From positions 1 to 58,974 of the forward strand of contig WRAF01000009.1 in assembly GCA_009780325.1 (NCBI GenBank): a DNA stretch of 58,974 bases. Reading direction: 5' to 3'. The DNA is from Bacillota bacterium. Lineage in GTDB: Bacteria > Bacillota > Clostridia > Christensenellales > Pumilibacteraceae. A program made the translations under genes and the position numbers. A model generated the notes under the pieces. That model did not search any database and was not told the DNA's origin. It was given only the letters and a program-made list of their open reading frames with translations. Numbering within the stretch: the first letter of the stretch is position 1; every line of letters begins with the position of its first letter. This document shows, piece after piece, positions 44,570-51,893 of this stretch.

Positions 44570-45877
44570 ATGAAAACACCAAAAATTATAACAATTGAAA
44601 AAGCGCTGTCATTAGTCAAGGACAATGACAAAATTGTTTGTGCTTGTGCTACTACAGAGCCGCAAGGGTTTTTATCAAATATCCATACAATTGCACACAG
44701 CGTAAAAAATGTTGAAGTATGGATGACGCTGTCTATGCGCTCTTATCCTTTTTTACAAGATAAAGAGATAGGCAACAGCTTTATCATCAATTCAATGTTT
44801 TTCTCTAAGCCTATTAGGGATGCGGAGGCTGTTTTAGATACTGTTTCATATGTGCCGACTCATTTAAGAAACACGGCAATTACTGCTATGGCTGCAAGAC
44901 CAGTTGACATTTTTGTAGGCACCTGCACACCGCCCAACAAAGACGGAAAAGTTTCACTAGGTTTAGCTGATGTTTATGAATCAGAGGTTTTAAAACAGAC
45001 CAAAACAGTTATTTTAGAAATTAACCCTAATATGCCATATACCTATGGCACAACAGAGATTGATTCTAAAGATGTTGATTATTTTGTTAATGTAGAATAT
45101 AAAATTTGTGAAGATGTTGTTGCTCCTATTAATGACAAAGATAAAGCTATTGGCGGATTTATTAGTCAATACATCAAAGATGGAGATTGTATGCAAATTG
45201 GCATAGGTTCTATCCCTAATTCAGTTGTACAATATTTAGCAGCTAAAAAGAATTTAGGCATTCATACAGAATTAGCAGGGGACGGGGCAATAGAATTAGT
45301 CAAAAAAGGCATTGTAAACGGCACAAAAAAAACAATAGATACAAATATATTAAGCACATCAATAGTGTTTGCTAGTCAAAGCTCATATGATTATGTTAAT
45401 TTAAACAAAAATGTAAGAGTAATGCGCTGTTCACATTCAAATGCTTTTAATACATTGGCAAGTCAAGACAACCAAGTATCTATCAATACTTCATTAGAAG
45501 TAGATTTAACAGGGCAGTGCTGTTCTGAGAGTTTAGGTTCAAAACAGTTTAGCGGGACAGGCGGGCAAACGGATACGGCAGTGGGCACACAAATGGCTAA
45601 ATGCGGCAAAGCATTTATAGCATTGTATTCTACTGCAAATGTCAAGCAAGCAGACGGGACAAGAAAAGAAGTATCAAAAATTGTTGTTCAGTTAAAACAA
45701 GGTGCGGCGGTATCATTGCATAGAAATGATGTAATGTATATAGCAACTGAATACGGTGTAGTTAATTTAAAAGGATTATCTATTGCAAATAGGGCAAAGG
45801 CGTTGATTTCTATTGCGCACCCAAGTTTTAGAGAAGAGTTGACTGCTCAGGCAAAACAGATTGGATTGATAAAATAG
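44570..45877 (+). CDS. Acetyl-CoA hydrolase/transferase family CoA-transferase (4-hydroxybutyrate or butyrate type)
   Basis: The 435-residue protein moves CoA between acetyl-CoA and short acids. The catalytic glutamate is in GIHTELAGDGAIELV near residue 240. The CoA-binding GTGGQTDTAVG lies near residue 330, and the C-terminal VNLKGLSIANRAKALISIAHP is typical. It resembles 4-hydroxybutyrate/butyryl-CoA:acetate CoA-transferases of fermenting Clostridia; the exact acid cannot be read from sequence. TAATGGAGTAAAA gives the ribosome binding site inside the MATE stop. Confidence 0.85.
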   Translation: MKTPKIITIEKALSLVKDNDKIVCACATTEPQGFLSNIHTIAHSVKNVEVWMTLSMRSYPFLQDKEIGNSFIINSMFFSKPIRDAEAVLDTVSYVPTHLRNTAITAMAARPVDIFVGTCTPPNKDGKVSLGLADVYESEVLKQTKTVILEINPNMPYTYGTTEIDSKDVDYFVNVEYKICEDVVAPINDKDKAIGGFISQYIKDGDCMQIGIGSIPNSVVQYLAAKKNLGIHTELAGDGAIELVKKGIVNGTKKTIDTNILSTSIVFASQSSYDYVNLNKNVRVMRCSHSNAFNTLASQDNQVSINTSLEVDLTGQCCSESLGSKQFSGTGGQTDTAVGTQMAKCGKAFIALYSTANVKQADGTRKEVSKIVVQLKQGAAVSLHRNDVMYIATEYGVVNLKGLSIANRAKALISIAHPSFREELTAQAKQIGLIK

Positions 45878-45887
45878 TGGCTGAAAT

Positions 45888-45941
45888 AAAAAAAGGGGCT
45901 TTTCGCCCCGACCCGTGCTTGCATTGCACGGGTTTTTTTTT
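45888..45941. terminator. Twin-hairpin terminator after the CoA-transferase gene
   Basis: A7, hairpin GGGGC/GCCCC (45895-45899 with 45905-45909), linker GA, hairpin CCCGTGC/GCACGGG (45912-45918 with 45926-45932) and T9 give the same plan as the dispersed twin-hairpin repeats. Their constant region is missing. Confidence 0.8.
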
Positions 45942-45980
45942 GGCTTCCAAGCATTCTCAAATAAATCAATTTTTCCTATG

Positions 45981-46026
45981 GCATAAAAAAAGAGTGATAT
46001 TGATTTTGTATCACTCTTTTTTCATG
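45981..46026. terminator. Bidirectional terminator between convergent genes
   Basis: GCAT plus A-run plus GAGTGATA pairs with TATCACTC plus T-run plus ATGC around a 9-base loop. It serves both the CoA-transferase and the minus-strand XRE gene. Confidence 0.85.
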
Positions 46027-46031
46027 CTTAA

Positions 46032-46304
46032 TTATTTGCTGCAGCAACAACCGCCCTCTTTAGTTTCAGGCGTGCATTCGCATCCCTTTTTACCTAAAAA
46101 ATAATTTATATCAGTATTGCCGATTATTTCACCAATTTTGCCTAATGTAAAAATATCCGGCAAGCTTTCACTGCGCTCCCACTTGCCTACAGCTTGCGGG
46201 CTTACATTTAATAAAACAGCAAACTGCGCCTGAGATAGACCCTTAGTCTTTCTCCCAGACGCTATTTGCTTGCCTACGATTTGAGTATCAAATACTTCGC
46301 CCAT
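46032..46304 (-). CDS. XRE-type transcriptional regulator with cysteine-rich tail
   Basis: The 90-residue protein has a helix-turn-helix over residues 10-66 (RKTKGLSQAQFAVLLNVSPQ, AVGKWERSESLPD). After NYFLGKK the last 17 residues carry five cysteines (CEC and CCC). It follows the metallothionein-like gene by 17 bp on the same strand, so both share one transcript. The tail suggests that metal or redox binding controls DNA binding. This is inference; no known family with this arrangement comes to mind. Confidence 0.85.
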   Translation of the reverse strand: MGEVFDTQIVGKQIASGRKTKGLSQAQFAVLLNVSPQAVGKWERSESLPDIFTLGKIGEIIGNTDINYFLGKKGCECTPETKEGGCCCSK

Positions 46305-46321
46305 AATATCTTAATCCGATA

Positions 46322-46465
46322 TTATTTGCAGCAGCAAGGTGCACATTCGCAAGGATTGCATTTGCAGCATTCACAAACATCACATTTGCAGCAGTTGCAA
46401 GTATCTCCGCATGTGCATGGATTGCATTTGCAGCACTCGCAGCATTTACATTTGCATTTAGCCAT
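46322..46465 (-). CDS. Metallothionein-like cysteine-rich peptide
   Basis: The 47-residue peptide has 22 cysteines, mostly as CxC and CC pairs, and no aromatic residues or histidine. An internal repeat ECCKCNPC(T/E)C occurs at residues 10-19 and 32-41. It has a strong ribosome binding site (GGAGGAG), a consensus promoter and a downstream regulator. It does not match the SmtA-type spacing I know. Binding of soft metals (Cu, Zn, Cd) is likely from composition alone. Confidence 0.8.
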   Translation of the reverse strand: MAKCKCKCCECCKCNPCTCGDTCNCCKCDVCECCKCNPCECAPCCCK

Positions 46466-46498
46466 TTTATTTTCTCCTCCAGTATTTATTATATACAC

Positions 46499-46527
46499 AT
46501 TATATAATCTTAATGAATCATTGTCAA
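46499..46527 (-). promoter_or_regulatory. Perfect consensus promoter of the metallothionein-XRE unit with candidate operator
   Basis: On the minus strand TTGACA (46522-46527), a 17-bp spacer and TATAAT (46499-46504) are exact consensus. The spacer contains an 11-bp palindrome AATGAATCATT (46512-46522), well placed for repressor binding. Such a strong promoter would normally need a repressor, fitting the XRE gene in the same transcript. Confidence 0.8.
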
Positions 46528-46735
46528 CCCTTTAATCTCTACCGTTGGTTGTTTAAAGCGTTTTTAAAACTACAGTTAGTTGTATGGTTTATCATTTAAC
46601 ATATACAGATTTTTAATTTCAATCGTATTATACATTATCACCAAAATTACACAAAATCTTCACAAGCAAAAACTTGACAAAATTGGTAAATTATGGCAAA
46701 ATTATATCATATTATATTTTTAGGAGAGATAGATT

Positions 46736-47239
46736 ATGAAGAAAAAATTGGTTTGTATTGGTATTGTGATAGTAATGATGTTTGGAGTGGCAGGGCTTAG
46801 CGGGTGTGGCTATACTTATCAAGATGGTGATTTTTTGCTAACTGTGACGGCAAATAAGACGGAAATGAGAGTTGGTGAAACAATTGAGTTTACAATAAGG
46901 TTTGAGAATAATACTGGTAGAAATCTTAGGGTTATTTTCTCTAGTATGGGCAATTTTCCAAATTCACATTTGATAAACCCTAGTGTATTTTTTGATGTTT
47001 TTGTAAAAGGAGAAAATCTAGAGATTTTTGGACTTGATAACATTATATATGCTACAATTTATTCAGGTGTAGTATTTTATGTTAGCTGGACGGCAGAACA
47101 AGTTGGGAGATTTTATGCTCAAGCATATGTCAATTTTTCTGTTTTAAGAAACCAAACTTGGTTTGGCAGAAACAATACAAATGGTGCAGCAAGAATTGAA
47201 ATATATAGTGAGAAAATTAGTTTTGTTGTACATGAATAA
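46736..47239 (+). CDS. Lipoprotein, tandem paralogue 1
   Basis: The 167-residue protein has lipobox GLSGC (Cys24). The mature part starts GYTYQDGDFLLTV and has one domain, probably immunoglobulin-like (VGETIEFTIRFENNTGRNLRV). It is closely related to the next gene. TTAGGAGAG precedes the start. The function is unknown; the fold resembles intracellular proteinase inhibitor or BsuPI-type beta domains, but this is uncertain. Confidence 0.75.
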   Translation: MKKKLVCIGIVIVMMFGVAGLSGCGYTYQDGDFLLTVTANKTEMRVGETIEFTIRFENNTGRNLRVIFSSMGNFPNSHLINPSVFFDVFVKGENLEIFGLDNIIYATIYSGVVFYVSWTAEQVGRFYAQAYVNFSVLRNQTWFGRNNTNGAARIEIYSEKISFVVHE

Positions 47240-47284
47240 AAACATGCTAGCAAAAAATAAATAATTTATAAGGAGAAAAATAGA

Positions 47285-47785
47285 ATGAAAATGAAAAAGA
47301 AATTAATAGTATTATTAAGTACATTTATCATTATATTCATTAGTATAATTGGATTTAGTGGGTGTGGCTATACTTATCAAGATGGTGATTTTTTGCTAAC
47401 TGTGATTGCAGATAGAGCTGAGGTCAAAGTTGGTGAAACAATTGAGTTTACTGTTAGATTTGAAAATAATAGTGGTAGAAGGCTTAGGGTTAATAGTGAT
47501 CAAATTTTTAGAGTCGCTACATTTCATAAAAATGAACAACCTGACTTTGTTGTGCGTGGCGGTCATGATAGCATAATAGAAAGAGATGAGATTATAGAAA
47601 AAACATTTTATTGGGAAGCTGAAGAAATTGGAGAGCGTTATGCGCAAGGGCTAGCGCAATTTAATATTTTAGGCAATCAAACTTCTTGGGGAATTATGCA
47701 CTGGTATAGAACTGCAAGGAGTCGTAGAAATGCAACACAAATAAATATTTTAAGTGAAAAAATTAGCATCACAATTTCAAATTGA
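47285..47785 (+). CDS. Lipoprotein, tandem paralogue 2
   Basis: The 166-residue protein has lipobox GFSGC (Cys27). The DNA around GCGYTYQDGDFLLTV is nearly identical to that of the preceding gene, and VGETIEFTVRFENNSGRRLRV repeats. The first codons AAAAAGAAATTAATAGTATT are instead identical to the start of the downstream protease gene. Together with paralogue 1 and the protease it forms one likely transcript. Confidence 0.75.
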   Translation: MKMKKKLIVLLSTFIIIFISIIGFSGCGYTYQDGDFLLTVIADRAEVKVGETIEFTVRFENNSGRRLRVNSDQIFRVATFHKNEQPDFVVRGGHDSIIERDEIIEKTFYWEAEEIGERYAQGLAQFNILGNQTSWGIMHWYRTARSRRNATQINILSEKISITISN

Positions 47786-47807
47786 AATCAACAAAAGGAG
47801 AAATCAA

Positions 47808-49610
47808 ATGAAAAAGAAATTAATAGTATTATTAAGTCTAATTGTTTTTGCTTTAATAGGAATAGCAATGACACTAAATGTAAGTGAAGTAAAACGTGTA
47901 ATCGAAACAAAGAGCATAGAGATTTTTTCAAGTGCATATTTTGCTAATGTAAACAGGAGCATAGAAATTTTAGAGCAGTCAATGAATAAATTCATTGTTG
48001 ATGATACTATAGCAAATAATACTATTGGCAGTTTTGAAAATCAGTCATCGCATGAATCAATAAACAGAAACACAATAAACAGAAATACATACAGTGATGA
48101 GTTTGCTGGTCGTTGGTTTTGTGAACAAGGTTTTTTAAATATTGGTATTGTTGGCAGCAATTCAAGAGTCAACTCTTTGCAAATTACATCAAATTATAAT
48201 GGGCAAGTGCAGTATATAAGACATAGATACTCACTTAATCATTTATATAATATTATAGAAATATTGGACACTATGACGAATAATTATGGTGTTATCTCAA
48301 TAGCACTTAATGAAGAACTTAATCACATTAAAATATATGTAAACAATAAAAATGTTATCAATCAGATTAATTATTATTTATATAAAAATAGTCTATATAG
48401 TTCATCCGCATTAAAAATTACAATTCAATCAGAAGTAGGAGTAAAAAGAGATTCAAATACTGCTTATGGGGGAAGCCCTTTATTCAGAGGACCTGGTCTA
48501 CCAAGAGGACATCAAGGAACTATTGCAGTCAATGCAAGGTGCAATACTACGGGTCAATTTGGATTTTTAACAAATGGACATGTTGTACACTGTATGACAA
48601 CTGGACGGTGGATTGAACGCCTTTACAATTCTACAGGATGGTTTGCGCCTAGGCTAGGTGTGCCATGCCCTATAAGATATCAAAATGGAGGGACAATAGA
48701 TGCAGCCTTTGTACCTTTTTATAACCAAAACAATTGGACTCCTACTCATCATGCAAGGGGTTCAACTACATACACAAATATACGATTGGGCAGTGAGCAC
48801 TTAATTATTCAAGGTGCACCCATAAGGAGAATAGGACATATAACAGGAGATACTACAGGTATAATATTGTATACTGATGTCATTGCAGATGGGATAAGAA
48901 GATCTTTTACATATTCAAATGCGGGGCAAAATGGCGACAGCGGTGGACCCGTATTTTTTGATGGAGGAAATCAGAATTTATTTTTAATTGGTATGCATTT
49001 TGCAAGTAATAGTGCAAGGACTCATGGAATTGCTTGTCGCATATCAGAAGTTATGTTGCCTAGATCACAAGGGGGTTTAGATATCACTCCAATCACCAGC
49101 AACGCTAACATGACTCAAATGCGAAATGGTATATATATTCTGCCCAGTCAAGCAGGCAGAGAGATTCATTTGCATGGTACAAATAATGTTTTAAATACGC
49201 AAATACAATTTGTTAGTGGTCAAACAAGGACATTTTCTATAACTGGCACCAATGGCGACCGCACAATACTTAGTACTAGTGCTTCTGAGTGGCAAGGTTT
49301 GAACATAACATTATTTAATATCAATTTCATAAGAATTAGGTTTTATACCAATAGTTTTAGAATACAGGCAGCTGCCAATGCAAATTTTATAGTGTGGGAG
49401 CAAACCTTTAGATTAGGACCTTCTATTTTTCCTTTCAACAATATAGGTCAAATACAATTAAATGTAACCAACTCTGCACATGCAAGCAACAGGATATTTG
49501 GGCGAATAAATTCTTTTATTCCACGCTCTGCCGCTATATCCTCCTATACCCATCCAAACAACATGATAAATAATTATAATAGTATATTTTTTAGTAATAG
49601 TTTTTCCTAG
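47808..49610 (+). CDS. Secreted trypsin-like serine protease
   Basis: The 600-residue protein has an N-terminal signal or anchor segment (residues 1-22), a pro-like region to about residue 215, then a chymotrypsin-fold domain. The triad is visible as His258 (TNGHVVH), Asp298 (GTIDAAF) and Ser378 (NGDSGGPVF). A beta-rich region of about 150 residues follows. The start at 47808 has AAAGGAG upstream; codons further up overlap the previous gene. The two lipoproteins before it could be inhibitors or partners; this is inference. Confidence 0.85.
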   Translation: MKKKLIVLLSLIVFALIGIAMTLNVSEVKRVIETKSIEIFSSAYFANVNRSIEILEQSMNKFIVDDTIANNTIGSFENQSSHESINRNTINRNTYSDEFAGRWFCEQGFLNIGIVGSNSRVNSLQITSNYNGQVQYIRHRYSLNHLYNIIEILDTMTNNYGVISIALNEELNHIKIYVNNKNVINQINYYLYKNSLYSSSALKITIQSEVGVKRDSNTAYGGSPLFRGPGLPRGHQGTIAVNARCNTTGQFGFLTNGHVVHCMTTGRWIERLYNSTGWFAPRLGVPCPIRYQNGGTIDAAFVPFYNQNNWTPTHHARGSTTYTNIRLGSEHLIIQGAPIRRIGHITGDTTGIILYTDVIADGIRRSFTYSNAGQNGDSGGPVFFDGGNQNLFLIGMHFASNSARTHGIACRISEVMLPRSQGGLDITPITSNANMTQMRNGIYILPSQAGREIHLHGTNNVLNTQIQFVSGQTRTFSITGTNGDRTILSTSASEWQGLNITLFNINFIRIRFYTNSFRIQAAANANFIVWEQTFRLGPSIFPFNNIGQIQLNVTNSAHASNRIFGRINSFIPRSAAISSYTHPNNMINNYNSIFFSNSFS

Positions 49611-49728
49611 TATAAATAATGAATAGTAGGTATTGAAAAATAAAAAGGAGAAAAGGAGAAATTTTTTGTTATTACTAATTATCATAAAGACTTTTTGAGA
49701 GTTGCCATAAGGCGATAATTGTTTGTTT
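49611..49728. other. Spacer with orphan ribosome binding sites
   Basis: AAAAAGGAGAAAAGGAGAAA at 49641-49660 is followed by no reading frame with a usable start. It may be a scar of a lost further paralogue. Confidence 0.4.
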
Positions 49729-49826
49729 AAAGATGAGATTCTTACAGAATGACAAAATTAGATTGAAGCGGAGCAGTTTTAACAGTTAGTAAACAATTTT
49801 TGTTATTCTGTAAGAATCTCATCTTT
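49729..49826. repeat. MITE-like inverted-repeat element, copy B
   Basis: The arms of about 31 bp (AAAGATGAGATTCTTACAGA onward, 49729-49759, with 49795-49826) are reverse complements apart from one G/A difference and one extra base. The core is the same as copy A at 21139-21242, while the central 35-45 bp differ. Confidence 0.85.
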
Positions 49827-49903
49827 ATTCCCTGTTCTGCAATGTGTATTTCTATTGGCATGGTAATCATGAAGTGAAAATATCTTACATTAAAAAACCT
49901 GCA

Positions 49904-49937
49904 AGGGACTAGATTATGCTTTAGTCCTATTTTTTTA
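49904..49937 (+). terminator. Hairpin upstream of carA
   Basis: GGACTA (49906-49911) pairs with TAGTCC (49922-49927) and is followed by T7. Since the carA promoter lies downstream, this probably ends transcription from the left. Confidence 0.65.
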
Positions 49938-49966
49938 TTCCTATTGCTATATTCATGTTATTTCTC

Positions 49967-49995
49967 TTGACAAAATACTACAAATGGTTTACTAT
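49967..49995 (+). promoter_or_regulatory. Promoter of carA
   Basis: TTGACA (49967-49972) and TACTAT (49990-49995) are spaced 17 bp. The remaining leader of about 30 nt leaves no room for a PyrR-type attenuator. Confidence 0.6.
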
Positions 49996-50032
49996 TATTC
50001 GTGAAATAAATAAATTGGGGGATTTTGGGCAA

Positions 50033-51172
50033 ATGAAAGAAAAAGCGTACTTAATTTTGCAAGACGGCACTGTGTTTAGCGGCCAAGCAATTGGCAGACG
50101 AGGTGAGTCAGTAGGCGAATTGATTTTTACTACTGCTATGGGGGGGTATATGGAATCCCTTACTGACCCTAGTTATTTTGGACAAATTATTATTCAGACA
50201 TTTCCTTTAATAGGCAACTATGGGGCGATTGAAAAAGATAATGAGTCTAAAAAATCTTGGGTTTTTGGCTATGTAGTCAAAGAGCTTTGTGAGGACGGGT
50301 CAAATTTTAGAAAAGAGGGAGAGCTTAATGATTATTTGGTGGGACAAGACATTGTGGGGATAAGTGGCATTGATACTAGGGAATTAACCAGGAGAATTAG
50401 AGGCGCTGGGGTAATGAATGCTATGATAAGTACTAATTTAAGCGGAATGGAGGCAAAACTAAAAAAGATTAAGGCTTTTAAAATTGTGGATGCGGTTGAG
50501 ACGATTTCGCCTAAAGAGGTAGAGGAGTTTTGCCCACAAGATTTGGATATTCCGCAAACACTGCAAAATATTCAATTTGCTGATGGAAATGCTGAGGAAA
50601 TTGTCCGCCCAAAAACTGTGGTGGTGTGGAATTTTGGTTCTAAAAAGAGCATTATTGGTGAGTTGTTGAAAAGAGGCTGCAAAGTGATTAGCGTGCCTTA
50701 TAATTATACGGCTAAGCAGATCATGGACTTAAAGCCTGATGGGATTGTATTGTCAAATGGTGCTGGTGACCCGGCTTTAAATCATGGCGTAATAAAAGAG
50801 GTGGCTGAAATTTTAAAAAATGATATTCCAATTTTTGGGATATGCTTAGGGCATCAATTAATTGCGCTTAGCTGTGGTTGCAAGACAACTAAATTAAAGT
50901 ATGGTCACAGGGGAGTCAACCATCCTATCAAGGATTTAGACAGCGGCAGGGTATATGCGACAAGTCAAAACCATGGGTATTCAGTTGTGCCAAAATCTGT
51001 GGATAAAAATGTGCTAAGAATAAATCAAATACACTCACTAGATAAATCTGTTGAGGGACTAGAGTTTGTGGGTCGTCCAATTTTTAGCGTGCAATATCAC
51101 CCAGAAGCAGGCGCAGGACCGCTGGATACAAAGTATCTGTTTGATAAGTTTGTTAGGTCAGTGAAGGATTAA
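50033..51172 (+). CDS. carA: Carbamoyl phosphate synthase small subunit
   Basis: It is the glutaminase subunit that feeds ammonia to CarB for pyrimidine and arginine synthesis. The N-terminal domain (KAYLILQDGTVFSGQAIG) is followed by a class I amidotransferase domain with nucleophile Cys in FGICLGHQL and His-Glu in VQYHPEA. The start at 50033 gives 379 residues; longer in-frame versions run into the promoter. A GGGGGA lies 10 bases upstream. A broken PIN gene separates it from carB. Confidence 0.95.
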   Translation: MKEKAYLILQDGTVFSGQAIGRRGESVGELIFTTAMGGYMESLTDPSYFGQIIIQTFPLIGNYGAIEKDNESKKSWVFGYVVKELCEDGSNFRKEGELNDYLVGQDIVGISGIDTRELTRRIRGAGVMNAMISTNLSGMEAKLKKIKAFKIVDAVETISPKEVEEFCPQDLDIPQTLQNIQFADGNAEEIVRPKTVVVWNFGSKKSIIGELLKRGCKVISVPYNYTAKQIMDLKPDGIVLSNGAGDPALNHGVIKEVAEILKNDIPIFGICLGHQLIALSCGCKTTKLKYGHRGVNHPIKDLDSGRVYATSQNHGYSVVPKSVDKNVLRINQIHSLDKSVEGLEFVGRPIFSVQYHPEAGAGPLDTKYLFDKFVRSVKD

Positions 51173-51212
51173 GATTATAGTTGTTTTTATTATAGGAGAT
51201 GTGTTATAGAGC

Positions 51213-51823
51213 ATGAAAAATATTTTTATAGATGCACAGATATGGTTGTCATTATACGATTTTTCAAGTGATGACTTAGATCAATTTGGAAAACTTAAAG
51301 ACCTAATAGTACACGGTAATGTTAAAATAATTCTTACTGAACAAGTGCGTGATGAGGTCATGCGTAACAGAGAGAATAAGTTGAAAGATGTTTTAACTAA
51401 GACTGAGAATATAAAGTTTTCTACGCCTGTTTTATACCAAGGATATAAGACTGAATATGAAAGTTTAAGGAAATCAATAGTTTCTGCCGATAAAACCAAT
51501 GGAGAATTGCGAACTAAAATTAGACACGATATTGAAAAACAAACTTTGCCACAAGATTGCACAGGAGTGGTTCTTTCCAGGAAACACATGATATAATTAA
51601 ACGAATGAATTTTTATCTAAGTTGGTCAAAAGAGCAAGTATACAGAATTGCAAAAGCAATGAGAACCAATTCACAAGTAGCATGGATTTTAACGGACGAT
51701 GATTTGATTGAGTTTGTAGAAAAATATATTGAACCATGTTTTTATGGTGATAATGAAGATGTTGTATGGATTAGAGAGTTTTGGATTAAGCAAAGAGGAT
51801 GGGAATTTGATTTTCCATTTTAA
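51213..51823 (+). pseudogene. Frameshifted or internally deleted PIN-domain gene
   Basis: The first frame (127 codons, to 51596) has the N-terminal half of a PIN_16/DUF4935-type protein: MKNIFIDAQIWLSLYDFSSD, then VKIILTEQVRDEVMRNRENK. It stops prematurely. A second, shifted frame from about 51557 to 51823 encodes FYLSWSKEQVYRIAKAMRTN and the tail. Intact relatives are much longer, so an internal segment seems lost along with the frame. PIN domains are metal-dependent RNases; this one is probably inactive. Confidence 0.65.
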
Positions 51824-51893
51824 TGTTTAGTTTAATAAAGAAATATTAAAGTTACATAATTACTCATCACTCACCACATAAAAGGAGCATTTT

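Noticed and set aside
46266..46535. Plus-strand His/Gln/Leu-rich frame across the metallothionein region
   Set aside because: The His-rich look comes from reading TGC/TGT cysteine codons backwards; the minus strand has a perfect promoter and GGAGGAG site.
46571..46584. TACA-N6-TGTA near the metallothionein promoter, reminiscent of a copper-repressor box
   Set aside because: The known cop box has a 2-base spacer (TACANNTGTA); with six bases this is most likely chance.
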